The notes under the pieces are model-generated. The model saw only the letters and a program-made list of their open reading frames with translations, ran no database searches and was not told where the DNA came from. A stretch of DNA of 64,000 nucleotides from Acanthosepion esculentum (lineage: Eukaryota > Mollusca > Cephalopoda > Sepiida > Sepiidae): contig OZ038485.1 in NCBI GenBank assembly GCA_964036315.1, forward strand, positions 103,061,235 to 103,125,234, in the 5' to 3' direction. The stretch's first letter is position 1. Each line of letters starts with the position of its first letter. The position numbers were made by a program, and so were the translations under genes. Shown here piece by piece: positions 42,445 through 52,429 of the stretch.

Positions 42445-42690
42445 TGATATTACATAACAGTTAAGCACGCTTTCTTTCTTGTTTCAAACAAATTACACCT
42501 GTTTCTTAATACTTTTTTTTTTAACTTTTGGAAGGCATCTTTAGCTATTTCAATGCACCTTTTGATTTCAGTGTTGCACTTTTCGTCCTCTGTTAAAAAA
42601 ACTTCCCAGATATTTAAATTGTTGGATTCTCTAATTTGTAATGTCGATGTTGAGCAGTCCCTTTTGCTAATAACCATCTGTAGAACCTAA
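42445..42690 (-). pseudogene. endonuclease-RT LINE fragment, partial duplicate
   Basis: The minus strand reads MVISKRDCSTSTLQIRESNN, LNIWEVFLTEDEKCNTEIKR and CIEIAKDAFQKLKKKVLRNR. It overlaps in family position with 42000-42290, so the copy was duplicated around the fold-back at 42360. Confidence 0.7.
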
Positions 42691-42869
42691 AACCGGGGAG
42701 ATAAGTTTGAAAATTCTTATAGGTTTACAATATGTGTTTGTGACATCTGTAACATTCGTCTTTCAAAACCTTTCATTTGCATTAAATTTTAAGACAAATC
42801 ATCAAAATCTTTGCTTTTTCAATTTCATTTATTCAAAAATTGTAAACTGTGTGTCTGTATTTTAGAATT

Positions 42870-43190
42870 AAAAAAATGTGGCAAAAAGTCACATTTATGA
42901 CATTTTGTAATTTAGAAACTAAACTGTGGCAAAAAGTCACATTTATGACATTTTGCAGTTTAGAAACCAAACTGTGGCAAAAAGGCACATTTGACATTTT
43001 GTAATTTAGAAACTAAACTGTGGCAAAAAGTCACATTTATGACATTTTGCTAAACTTTAGCAAAAAGTCACATTCATGACATTTTGTATTTTAGAAACTA
43101 AACTATGATAAAAAGTCATATTTATGACATTTTGTAATTTAGAAACTAAACTGTGGCAAAAAGTCACATTCATGACATTTTGTGTGTTTA
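42870..43190 (+). repeat. ~48-bp tandem minisatellite, about 6 units
   Basis: Units of gcaaaaagtcacatttatga cattttgtaatttagaaact aaactgtg repeat with small deletions. Each unit carries the short palindrome gtcacatttatgac. Flanked by (TA)n at 43193. Confidence 0.9.

Positions 43191-43192
<2 letters not shown>

Positions 43193-43233
<41 letters not shown>
43193..43233. repeat. (TA)n microsatellite at LINE 3' end
   Basis: Joins directly to the reverse LINE terminus aatttcaccccaagcaagg. Confidence 0.97.
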
Positions 43234-43238
<5 letters not shown>

Positions 43239-43835
43239 CACCCCAAGCAAGGCGATAATGCCACTATGACACATGGGGTTACTGTAAAAGCACGAGAAGA
43301 TTTTAGTGAGGAAAAGTGAAGGGAAAGGATTGAATTCAAGAAGTCAAAAGATAGCGATTGGCGTTGCATTTACATTTTTGAAGATTGTAGGTGTCAGGAA
43401 ATCAAGAAATTGGAAGGGAGTTCCACAAGTGAGAAGTGTAACAAAAGAAATTATAGGAATGGAACATATGGTTGTTAGCTAGCTCAACAGTAAAACGACA
43501 AGACCTAGTTGCTAATCTTAAACTTTTGCCGTCGAGACCCCAAGGAGGAAATCGCATCAGATCTCAACTGCCATGAAAATATGTGTAGAGCAAAGGGAAG
43601 CCACGTCATGTCGGTGGGGAAGTGACTGAAGTCGAGATGCCAGGTTAGGATCAATTATATTACAGATATTTTGAATTTTGCCAAGAATCTCGAGATATAT
43701 AGCTGGAGCACCAGACAAGATACTGCAACTGTATTCAATGCACGGACGAAAGGTAGAGTTATAAACGCGCAATATGGATTCTGACAAGAAAAATTATCTG
43801 GTATGATACTGTGAATCAACTTTGCTAGTAGCAGA
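43234..43835 (-). pseudogene. LINE (CR1/Jockey-group), 3' end copy
   Basis: Minus strand: SESILRVYNSTFRPCIEYSC, SILSGAPAIYLEILGKIQNI, CNIIDPNLASRLQSLPHRHD and VASL, then frameshifted C-terminus and the intact 3' end at the TA run. Confidence 0.8.
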
Positions 43836-43839
43836 CCGA

Positions 43840-44510
43840 GAATTTGATTCAATATAATCACTCCACTTCATGACAGTGGAAAACGTGAATTATAAACTGG
43901 TTTGAAATTATATTAAGGAATATGGTTCGACTTCTCAGAAATACTTTATGAGGGTGGTCTCTGACTTATTTATCTTACTAAATTCATTCTGTTCGTTCTC
44001 AAGTATATTTTACAACGTTGTAACTCCAGCGTCAGGTTTTTTTTCCTCGCAAAAATAAAAAAATGCTGAAAATAAAAAAGTTTTCATTGCTTGTTTAAAA
44101 CGGTTTCATTTTCATGCAACTCAACTAATAGGTTTAAGAAAACATATAATAAATGTAATCTATACGTAAATGCGTTCAAATAAAATATTTAAATAATTTA
44201 AACGACTGTTGAAGATCTTAAAAAGCGGTTCTCTACACATCAGACACAAATCTCTGCAAATATTCATTAGCTGTCAGATCTCCAAAGTAACTACACGATT
44301 TTCTTGAAAATGCAGAGCATAGGATTTCGGTCAATACTCTCGTTAGGAAATTTTCGTGCTTGAATTAGTACTCAAGTAGCTTAAACTGTTGTTTAATTAA
44401 TCATGCATGTGCCTAATAAAGAGAAAAAGACATTTCGATTTAAGTAAATTTTTAGAATTAATAGAACTAACAATATCCATGAAAATTTCAAAGTATTGCT
44501 ATATGAATTT
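43840..44510. other. unannotated AT-rich stretch
   Basis: No gene or recognised repeat. Confidence 0.5.
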
Positions 44511-44516
44511 TCTGGC

Positions 44517-44880
44517 TTACGGCCACATCCCGTTGAAACACTGGTTTCCGTACGATCGCCGAAGTTAAGCAGCGTCGAGTCTGGTCAGTACTTAGATGGT
44601 TGCTAGTGGTGTAATGGATAATGGCTCAGAATTGTTAATCGTTGTGCTGAGTTCCAACTCCACTTGGGTTCGTTATATCCACTTACGCGCAGCTACCGTT
44701 GGAAAAGACATGAATCCATCACTTCTCCCCAGCTATGGATTAATTAGTAAGACTTGTATCACTAAACCATAATTACCCCCCCCCCAAAAAAAACGTTCTT
44801 ACAATCTAAAAAAATTTATAGCTTTAAATAACCCGCAATGGGATGATAAGCCGTAGAAAATAAATCAATCAATATATAAA
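44517..44880 (+). mobile_element. 5S-tRNA chimeric SINE, nearly complete
   Basis: 44517-44600 resembles the first two thirds of 5S rRNA (ttacggccacatcccgttga, accgaagttaagcagcgtcg-like, ggtcagtacttagatgg). It continues into a tRNA-like A box (tggtgtaatggataatggct) and B box (gagttccaactccac), a body (cacttacgcgcagctaccgt ... catgaatccatcacttctcc), a polypyrimidine/A stretch, and the tail cgcaatgggatgataagccg with (aatc)n. Two pol III promoters in series. Chimeric 5S-tRNA SINEs are known in vertebrates (AmnSINE1). No target duplication was found. Confidence 0.8.
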
Positions 44881-44884
44881 TTTT

Positions 44885-45010
44885 CTGAAGAATCGTTATT
44901 CTTAAGTGAATGATTCAATAAGGTCCTTGCGAGTTCCACAACTATAAAACACCCGTGGAATTTTCACTTTTACATCGTTAAATATTTGAGCTTAACAATT
45001 TTAACATAAT
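44885..45010 (-). repeat. unclassified dispersed repeat, copy 3
   Basis: Reverse of the 8350-8470 block (ggtccttgcgagttccacaa, tcgttaaatatttgagctta). Confidence 0.6.
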
Positions 45011-45355
45011 ATTACTGTTAGGGTCCCAACTATTAGCAAATAGTGCCCCCCAAACAAAAACAAAATACTATGACAGTATAGAAATACATTTTCATAGTAA
45101 AAATACCACCAATGCATTTTATATAAAAAATTACCAACATATTTATAGTAAAATTATCTACAATACTTATTTATAGTGAAATTACCAACAATGCATTTTA
45201 TATCAAAATGACCAACAATGCATTTTATCTCTAGCTGAATGCATACAACTACGTTCAAAATATATTTAGTTGAAGCCATAAAATTGTCTTCAAAATATTT
45301 AGATTTCGGCATTAAATAACCCGTAGAGGTTTATATGCCGCTAAACAAAATCAAC
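45011..45355 (+). mobile_element. minisatellite-SINE-like element with minisatellite and tail
   Basis: Partial head (ctgttagggtcccaactatt agcaaatagtg), four diverged minisatellite units (aaaaataccaccaatgcatt ...), then the tail ttcggcattaaataacccgt and tatgccgctaaacaaaatca. This copy shows head, minisatellite and tail in one unit. Confidence 0.7.
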
Positions 45356-45539
45356 CAACCTCTATCCTCTTTTTTTCCACTGAAACCAAACAACGTCTCC
45401 AATATGTCTTTCCCGTCTTTCCATAGTCCGTCATTTATTAGGTATTGGCAGAGCGTAGCGTTCTAACTAAATAAATTCTGCTTATTCCTTATAAGCAGAA
45501 TTATAATTTTTGAAGTTCGTTCTGGCAACGCCGGTGAAA

Positions 45540-45985
45540 ATTTGTATTGGACTCTACCTTTCCCTTAGACAACATCGATGGTGTAGAGAAAGGAGACGTG
45601 CTGTATAGGCAATCGCCAATCTCTCATAAGCCCCCGCCCAGGCCTACGCCCTGGAGTACACAAACACCTAATTCGCCTTACTGCGACGGCAAAACACAGG
45701 AAGCAAGAATCTACTGATGAGAGAATTCGGAAGGTCCTTCTCTTTGGGAAACTGGCCACCGGCAAAGCGGTGACCCTCATCTTCGCTTTAAGGATGTCTA
45801 CAAAAGTAACATGAGGGACATGGAGCGAGGGGAGAAGAAACGGAGGGTTGCTACCGAGGAGAAGCGTGCCCGAAGGAAAGAAAACAACACGGCGACATCG
45901 GTGGAGAGCGTCTTCACATGCATTCGTTGCAATCGAGATTGTCACTCCCTGTACAGCCATAACAGATGCTGCACCACCATCAGCA
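45540..45985 (+). pseudogene. RTE/endonuclease-RT-like LINE C-terminus with zinc-finger-like end
   Basis: The plus strand reads FGKLATGK near 45745 and, in a shifted frame, KSNMRDMERGEKKRRVATEE, KRARRKENNTATSVESV, then FTCIRCNRDCHSLYSHNRCC. The C-x2-C ... H-x3-C ending is typical of some molluscan RT-encoding elements and of proteins misannotated as 'craniofacial development protein 2-like'. The opposite strand also has a 131-codon frame, which I regard as a shadow. 53355-53480 is a related scrap. Confidence 0.65.
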
Positions 45986-45989
45986 GCTG

Positions 45990-46425
45990 AGGCATGACTT
46001 CTTGGGTGAGATCAATGGTCTCTTGAGAGTGACGGATGACACACTTTTTAAATATATGATAAAATAACGCATCTACTAACATTTCAGTTGATTAAGTTAC
46101 ATTAATATAATTAGTGGAGTTACGAGACTGATGATTTAGTCAAATTTGAGTGCAGTTTCTTATAAAGAAGTTGCTTATTAAACAAATTGGGTATACAAAT
46201 TTCTTTTATATATAGAAGGAATTGCTTTCGTCTTGTAGTAAGATAACAAGAGTAATTTTAACAAGAGTTATCCGTGACACTCAACTGGCGAATTGTTAAA
46301 ACGAGTTATCTAGTTTATTGAAACGAACCAGCTAAAACAACGATGTTTGATATGAGAAAATGAATGAATTGAGGATATGGTTGGTATTTATCATGAGACG
46401 AAGTTGAGAAAATTTCAAATATAGT
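45990..46425. other. unannotated stretch
   Basis: No recognised feature. Confidence 0.5.
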
Positions 46426-46429
46426 CTGG

Positions 46430-46945
46430 AGCCCCCGCTGTTCGTCTTAAGGTCCTCGACAAAATCCAGAGACGGATATGCAATGTGATTGGCCCTGATC
46501 TGGCATTTCGTTTACAGTCGCTCTCTCACAGACGTGCCGTCGCTTCCCTCTGTCTTTTCTACAAATACTTTCACGGTAACTGCACCGATCAGCTACTTTC
46601 GCTGGTTCCCAAACTGCATGAATTTAAATGTGCTACTAGGTTGTCATCTCAGTCCCACAATTTCACTGTCGAAACGGTTAAATATAGCCGTCTCTTTTAC
46701 TCCAATAGCTTCATATCTCGCACTTCCCGTCTGTGGAACTCCCTCCTTCTTACTTGTTTTCCTGATAGCTATAATCTCCAACTATTCAAATGCAATGTCA
46801 ATCGACATCTCCAGATGCCTAGATCTATTCCCCTTCCTTTCCTTCATCCTTTCCTCTATCACGCCTCTTTACTCTTGCTCCCACCCTCTGTAACCCCTTG
46901 CGTGCTAGTGACACTCCCTCTTTGCTTGGGGGGAAACGCTTAAAA
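46430..46945 (+). pseudogene. LINE (CR1/Jockey-group), least damaged C-terminus
   Basis: An uninterrupted 152-codon frame (46485-46943) covers the end of the RT protein: MIGPDLAFRLQSLSHRRAVA, SLCLFYKYFHGNCTDQLLSL, VPKLHEFKCATRLSSQSHNF, SRTSRLWNSLLLTCFPDSYN and LQLFKCNVNRHLQMP. It has the same motif order as the other copies and may belong to a younger subfamily. The 5' part is cut off by truncation. The frame's own stop lies just before the ccccttgcgtgc ... cttggggggaa 3' end. Confidence 0.85.
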
Positions 46946-46949
46946 AATA

Positions 46950-47690
46950 TATAAGGAACAATATAGCTCACAAACGAAGAGAAAATGCTATTTACGCGTA
47001 TATAGCTTAAAAAAAGAAAGAAAAAAACTTATGCGCTTAGCTGTAGTGTGTGTGTGTGTGTGTGTGTGTGTTCTACGTGGTTTGACGAAATTAAGTAGTA
47101 GGTTTATCCGAAGAAAGTCTACCCCTGAAGGGGATGAGATCCGTGTTGTCGCTACTACATCCCAGAGCAAAAAGTGCAAGAGGGACCTTTTCTTTTATAC
47201 CGCTGATTGCCACGCCATCTGGCGGCGTTAGGTGAAGTCCATTGGCAGACAAGGTGGGATCATCTCACAAGGAATTAACATCAAGATTTTAAACATTGTA
47301 TCTGGTGCAGTAATCAATGGTTGACCACATGTACCTGGTTGCCAGTTGCGTATTTACAGTAAACGTCATTCGAACGTGTTCAAGCTCAAGTAAATTCCAC
47401 GAGTTCAGAAACTGATTTCTGCTACACACAATCGCATCTAACGATGAATTTCAGGCTAAGCGAACTTGGCTGACAATTAAGAAAAACAATTATCAGGAAA
47501 CGGCGCACCGATAAAAGATCATCTACACTAATATGTACGTAGACTACCGAATTAAAAACTATTTCAAACTGCAAATATTTTTGAGATAATCTCATTCAAT
47601 GCGTTTAGTTCGGTGCTGGATATTATTCTTAAAGGCCAAGAAAGTAAAGAGTAACTCATTTTATAATGGGGAGCCATAATTTTAGGACCA
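46950..47690. other. unannotated stretch with (TG)n
   Basis: (TG)n at 47046-47070; the rest has no recognised gene or element. Confidence 0.5.
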
Positions 47691-47696
47691 TCAAGA

Positions 47697-48077
47697 AGCA
47701 GTTTCGATTGACCGATTTGTTTTTTACGGCTTATCAACCTTTTGAATGTTATTTAAAGACAGAAAATATTTTTAGATTGTAAGAATTTTTTTTAGAGATA
47801 ATAAGAATTTACTGATAAAAGTCCTACTAATTAATCCATAGCTGGGGGAGAGAGAAAAGTGGATTCATACATTTCCCCAATGGCATTTGTGCGTAAATGA
47901 ATATAACGACCCGACCGGAATTGCAACTCGTCTCTCCGATTTTCAATTCCGAGCTATTATCCATTACACCACCCGCATATCCATGCTTACTGCATCTGTT
48001 ATTCCCAAGCAGTCACCTATCAGGCTCGACGTTGATCGTACGGGAACCGATGTTTCAATGTGACATGGCTGTAAGCC
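47697..48077 (-). mobile_element. 5S-tRNA chimeric SINE, complete layout
   Basis: Minus-strand order: 5S-like head (ggcttacagccatgtcacat, tgaaacatcggttcccgtac, gatcaacgtcgagcctgata, ggtgactgcttgggaataac, agatgcagtaagc), tRNA-like part (gggtggtgtaatggataata), body, and the tail ggttgataagccgtaaaaa near 47700. The head is close to full length (about 115 bp) with a small deletion in the middle. Confidence 0.8.
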
Positions 48078-48079
48078 TA

Positions 48080-48415
48080 TCAAGAAGCTGTAAGAAAAAA
48101 CCTGGAAATTACATTGACTATCAAACAAAAAACTTTCTACACAAAAAGAAAAAAAAGAAGACACGCATACATATGAGGTTGAGTAAGTAATTTCCGATTT
48201 AGGAAAGCAATTGTAACAACGAATAGATCATCCTAAGTACTAAATATACGTGTCAATGAGGAAAAATAAAAGATCTGAGTACACTAACATACGACAATGT
48301 TCAACGCAAAATCTCTATAACGGATACGAAACTTGGCTCCATGAAAGAAAGGTACTGTTGTACAGGCGGTCGGATCATCAGGGTCTTACTCATTTACGCA
48401 ATGAAACAGTAGATT
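48080..48415. other. unannotated stretch
   Basis: No recognised feature. Confidence 0.5.
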
Positions 48416-48419
48416 AATA

Positions 48420-48790
48420 TTTATATGTCTTGTAGTTACAACGTGTCCATAAAAGGACTGCGCTGGTCAAGAGGAAAATGCTGTTGTCCACCCTGAAAAT
48501 GCAAAGCCGCATACAGCAAAAGTAACTCAGGAAAAGAATTTGGGAATTCGGTTAGTCTGTTTTGCCCCTACACGCCATATTTCCACGAGCCTGCATCGAA
48601 CGATTATTACGATCACTGTAAAAAGCTTTGACGAGGAAAACTTTTTCTAATGAAAACCAGATTAAAGATTTCTTTGAAAATGTTTTCAGATCAAAACCTG
48701 CAGAATTCTACCCAAAGAGGTAACGAAGATCTGCCGGATAAGTGGCAACAAGTTATTGCAAAGAATTGTGAATATAACTTTTTATCATTT
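48420..48790 (+). pseudogene. mariner transposase, C-terminal half
   Basis: The plus strand reads HPENAKPHTAKVTQEKNLGI (the D-N-A-R-P-H block with the aspartate changed to E), then in shifted frames SNDYYDHCKK-like (the second catalytic D block, YSPDLAPSDYH in typical members), RGKLFLMKTRLKISLKMFSD, QNLQNSTQRGNEDLPDKWQQ and VIAKNCEYNF. This is the usual mariner ending (PDKWQxVI). Two frameshifts; no terminal repeat found. Confidence 0.8.
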
Positions 48791-48796
48791 CACATG

Positions 48797-49460
48797 AAAG
48801 GCAATAAAGCAACAAAGACACAAGGTAGATTATAGGAATTACAAAGACAGAAGATAACGATTGACATTGCATTTAAATTTTTGAAGATCAAACTTGACTG
48901 GAAAGCAAGAAGGTAGCTCAACAAGCAAGAAGTGTGAGGGAAGAAACCGTCTGTATGGAACTTACGGTGACATCTAGCCATCTCAACAGTAAAATGATGA
49001 GACTTTGCTGCCAGTCTAGTAATGTGAATTCATAAAGTCGAGGTACAATAGAAGAAAGTTCGACTGTATAGGATGTATGACCCATGTATATAATCACAAG
49101 TGAGTAGTCCTATAGAAGAAAATGTTAGCATAGAACTTACGGTTACATCTAGCCATTTCAACTTTAAAATGATGAGACCTTGCCGCCAATCTAGTACTGT
49201 GCTTAAATTCATAATGTTGAAGTACCATAGAAGAAAGCTCATCAGAATTGCTATGAAAATATTTATAGAAAAGACGCAAGGAAGCTACGCGTTAAAGCGG
49301 AGGGAAAATGACTGAAGCCTAGATGCCAGGTCAGGACTGATAACATTACATATTTTTCTTTGTATTTTATCAGGAATCTCTAAATACATAACAAACCAGA
49401 TGTGACAGCAATATTCAATGCATGGACGAATTGTAAACTTCTAAATGTGTAATATAGTTT
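48797..49460 (-). pseudogene. LINE (CR1/Jockey-group) 3' end, internally duplicated
   Basis: Minus strand: RLFYKYFHSNSDELSSMVLQ, HYEFKHSTRLAARSHHFKVE, MARCNRKFYANIFFYRTT at 49100-49280. A second copy of the MARCxRKFxxxxFFxHT segment follows at 48790-48980. The repeat of the same 180-bp region shows an internal duplication or a two-insertion patchwork. Confidence 0.75.
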
Positions 49461-49496
49461 CTACTTCCACTCTCTCTATTATATATATTTCACAGT

Positions 49497-49900
49497 AGTA
49501 GTCAAAAAAAGAATAAATCAGTAAAGTTAATGTAAATAATGGCGAATTCACTTCGCTAACAGATTAAATAAAGCATTAACTTGCTAACCACTAGTGGAAT
49601 GATGCGATCTTTGTTTTTAAAAGTTGTAAGTTGGATCAGATGTTCAAGTTCATTTGCAAGCACTTTCAAGGAATACCTGAAATCGAAAAATAATATCCAT
49701 GCCTGAAGATGATGAAAGTATTCATCGAAAGTACTTGCAAATAGACTGAACATCTAATCAATTTTACAATTTTTAAAAACAAGGATTGCGTCATTCAACG
49801 TGTGGTTAGTAAGTTAATGTTTTATTTAATCTGTTAGCGAAGGGAATTCGCCATTAATTACATTAACTTTATTGAGTTATTCTTTGTATGACTACTTCTT
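49497..49900. mobile_element. ~400-bp palindromic element with hammerhead-like centre
   Basis: The left arm (gtagtcaaaaaaagaataaa, gttaatgtaaataatggcga, attcacttcgctaacagatt, aaataaagcattaacttgct) is the inverse of the right arm ending at 49900. Arms of about 175 bp with moderate divergence, asymmetric centre. Flanking inverted repeats of this type are typical of Penelope-like element ends; the family call is inference. Confidence 0.65.
49699..49740 (+). ncRNA. hammerhead-like fold, non-canonical
   Basis: CTGAAGA (49703-49709), a bulged T, GATGAA-agta-TTCATC (6-bp stem II), GAAA (49727-49730), then gtacTT and GCA. UGC/GCA can form a 3-bp stem I and A-GUAC-U a minimal stem III, giving a CUU cleavage triplet. 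The extra base after CUGAAGA departs from the consensus, so activity is uncertain. Confidence 0.4.
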
Positions 49901-49923
49901 TATAATATTAATTATACTGCACC

Positions 49924-49925
<2 letters not shown>

Positions 49926-49971
<46 letters not shown>
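49926..49971. repeat. (TA)n microsatellite
   Basis: Pure TA run. Confidence 0.97.
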
Positions 49972-49975
<4 letters not shown>

Positions 49976-50050
49976 ATTGAATAAAACGTAATTTTGCATT
50001 ATTCTTTGAAGAGTAAAATTGATAAACACATAGATATAATTTCTAACATC

Positions 50051-50082
<32 letters not shown>

Positions 50083-50084
50083 AG

Positions 50085-50745
50085 TGAACATAGAAGTCAA
50101 CAGTTAGAGGCGACAGTCTGTTTCATGCTAGATGCACTCGTCAGGCCACGAGTGCTGTTATTTTTCTCGGCTATTTATATATACGGGTCAGTGGTGCATT
50201 GTGGGTAGTCTATTTGGCGGTTATTTTATTTATTTATTTGGGTTAAATTATTTTGCTTGTTTTCATTTATTTTTTTTAATTTCTTATATATTTATTTATT
50301 TTTATTTTGACCGGTGTTTTTATTAACGTAGTAAACATTTGTTTATATAGCTTATTTAATAGTTATGTTTTTGTTTGGGAAGATAAAGCTATTTGTTCAA
50401 TTTTGGGGTTGATTGATGTTTGTTCTAACTATTATTTTGTCGGGAACAGTTTTTAATTTGTTTCTTACTTCATGTATTTATTTGGATTAAAAATAAATAA
50501 ATATATAAGAAAAAAACAAAAAAAAACAAGCAAAATAATTTAACCCAAATAAATAAATAAACAAATAAACGACTTCCGGTAAAACAACCGCCAAAATAGA
50601 CTACCCACAATGCACCACAGACTGTCGCCTCTGACTGTTGACTTCTATGTTCACTTTTATATTTACACACGCCCTATCTCTGATATTGAGCTCTTTATCC
50701 CATAAATATAGCACATCTTAAGACTATATTTCTTCATATATATAT
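50085..50745. mobile_element. inverted-repeat, ribozyme-bearing (Penelope-like?) element
   Basis: The left arm 50085-50300 (gaacatagaagtcaacagtt ... gtgcattgtgggtagtctat ... gggttaaattattttgcttg) is mirrored by 50475-50665. The left arm has 66 extra bases (50121-50186) that contain most of the hammerhead; the right arm lacks them. The right side continues in tcgcctctgactgttgactt and the cccataaatatagcacatc end shared with 3931-4043, then (TA)n. Confidence 0.7.
50099..50159 (-). ncRNA. type I hammerhead ribozyme
   Basis: On the minus strand: AACAG-cactcgt-GGC, CTGACGA, GTGC-atcta-GCAT, GAAA, CA-gac-TG, TGTC, GCC-tctaa-CTGTT. Stem I is GGC/GCC plus AACAG/CTGTT around an internal loop (the usual place for tertiary contacts). 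Stem II has four pairs, stem III is minimal and the cleavage triplet is GUC. All invariant core bases are present. The first pair after CUGACGA is a G-U wobble. A competing perfect hairpin, GCACTCGT/ACGAGTGC, overlaps the core. Expected cleavage falls just after the base at 50112. Confidence 0.75.
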
Positions 50746-50760
50746 ATATATATATATATA

Positions 50761-50895
50761 ATTTTATCATATAGACAAAAACATTTTACTCACTACAAAG
50801 TTGCAACTTCGTTTCGGTGCATTTGAATTGTACCTCGACAAGAAGAATTGTTCATAAACATAATTGTTGAGTAAACTGTTTTTGTCAATATGATC
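50761..50895. repeat. short inverted repeat with eroded hammerhead-like core
   Basis: atcatatagacaaaaacatt, ttactca and tgagtaaactgtttttgtca, atatgat are inverse arms. The minus strand between them reads cttgtcgaggtac ... gcaccgaaacgaag, which differs from a CUGACGA ... GAAAC hammerhead core at several bases. Confidence 0.45.
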
Positions 50896-51045
50896 AAATT
50901 ATAATAAATAATTATATCTCTACTATCGGTATCGAGCCCTCTTTTGAAATAATTATTTGAACGTTAGAATTTTATATTACTTTCGTTCTCATGGCATCGG
51001 ATAAAGTAATGGATTTTTTATTTATCCGATAGGTTTTATTACTTT

Positions 51046-51283
51046 AAACGTTATATTAGTGGATACTGATATTTGAATAGACTCTCCGTTTATTTATTAA
51101 ACAGTGTATTTATTTATTTTCGTCGGCTGGACACAGTATTCGTAAAATCGGAGATCGTATATTTATCTTTAATAAGATCTCACGAATAGTCAGTCTGGTC
51201 GACGAAAATAAATAAATACACTGTTTAATAAATAAACGGAGATTCTACTCAAATATGAGTATCCACCAAAATAACGTTTAAAA
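51046..51283. mobile_element. ~240-bp palindromic MITE-like element
   Basis: aaacgttatattagtggata, ctccgtttatttattaaaca, gtgtatttatttattttcgt (left) and the inverse on the right, arms of about 80 bp with few mismatches, then a unique centre of about 75 bp. No coding. Confidence 0.75.
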
Positions 51284-51339
51284 TGATTATATATATATAT
51301 ATGATGATGATTTTATAGTTGTTCCAACGAGAGAAAAGT

Positions 51340-51743
51340 GTATATATTAAAAAGAAGAGAGAGATCGCAAACGTTTTTTGTTTGTAATGTGGATTTAAAA
51401 ATATAGATATATATTATACTATATTTTCCATAATTTTGCATCACGCGTTTCGGGTCGCGCAACCTTCTTCATGCAAAGAATGGATATTAACACATATTAT
51501 TAAAATGAATTAATTTTCCTTATGTTTTTCGATGTTAAACTTTCTTTTTTTGTGTGTTAGTGACACAAATGTCTTTCTTGAACTGGCAGTAAGAAAGTTC
51601 TTCTGCGTGAAGGGTAATAAAACAATTAAGATTGGTCTGAGAAAGGATGAGGAAAGATATCTGTATTCTTATCTTTTAATGACCCCTGTGTGTTCTTAGA
51701 TCTATTTCCATTTGTTTTTGTATTGTGCGTGTTTTTGTCAGCA
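51340..51743 (-). mobile_element. Penelope-like element 3' region, inverted copy
   Basis: The reverse complement of this stretch matches 52940-53345 (gacaaaaacgcacacaatac, ttaaaagataagaatacaga, tgtcactaacacacaaaa, gcaaaattatggaaaa). Together the two form inverted repeats of about 400 bp. On the minus strand the segment gaagaaggttgcgcgacccg, aaacgcgtgatgcaaa is hammerhead-like (first box ATGAAGA). Confidence 0.7.
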
Positions 51744-51823
51744 TGCGTATGTATACGTATATTCCCTCTCCATACATACATACATACTGTCATATTATAA
51801 GGAATTAGTATACACATATATAT

Positions 51824-51873
<50 letters not shown>

Positions 51874-51951
51874 CATACATACGCATACATATACACACTT
51901 CCTATGTTGTGTAGGGTTCATGTGTTTGGTTGTGAGCAGTCTTGTTTTTGT

Positions 51952-51996
<45 letters not shown>

Positions 51997-52205
51997 TATA
52001 TATTAGTATGCCTATGCATACGTATATTCCCTCTCCATACATACATACTGTCTTATTATAAGGAATTAGTATACACACATATACACGCGTACATACATAG
52101 ACGCACATATATACATACATACATACACTTCCTATGTTGTGCAGGGTTTGTGTGTGTATGCGTGTGCTTGTGAGTTGTCTATTGTTTTTGCCAATATGTG
52201 TATAC
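51738..52205 (+). repeat. ~250-bp tandem duplication with microsatellites
   Basis: tacgtatattccctctccat, ttataaggaattagtataca and cacttcctatgttgtg occur twice (51755-51930 and 52018-52150), separated by (TA)n runs at 51835-51872 and 51953-51990. Confidence 0.8.
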
Positions 52206-52429
52206 ATATTCGCGATCCACAGATACCCGCGTTTGAGTGTGTGCTCATGCATGCCAGTGGTTCGACCACTGTAGCCATTATGTGTTCATGATGTGTATTT
52301 TTGTGTGTGGGGTTATGATCTAATTAGTACTGGTTTTAATTTGTTTATGAAGATTTTTCTTGTATTTGTATGTAAGAATAAATGCCTGTTTGATATATTG
52401 GCATAATTTTAAATTCATCCTCGCTACAT

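Noticed and set aside
45565..45960. 131-codon minus-strand frame
   Set aside because: The opposite strand shows a recognisable RT-element C-terminus with a zinc-finger-like end, so the minus frame is a shadow.
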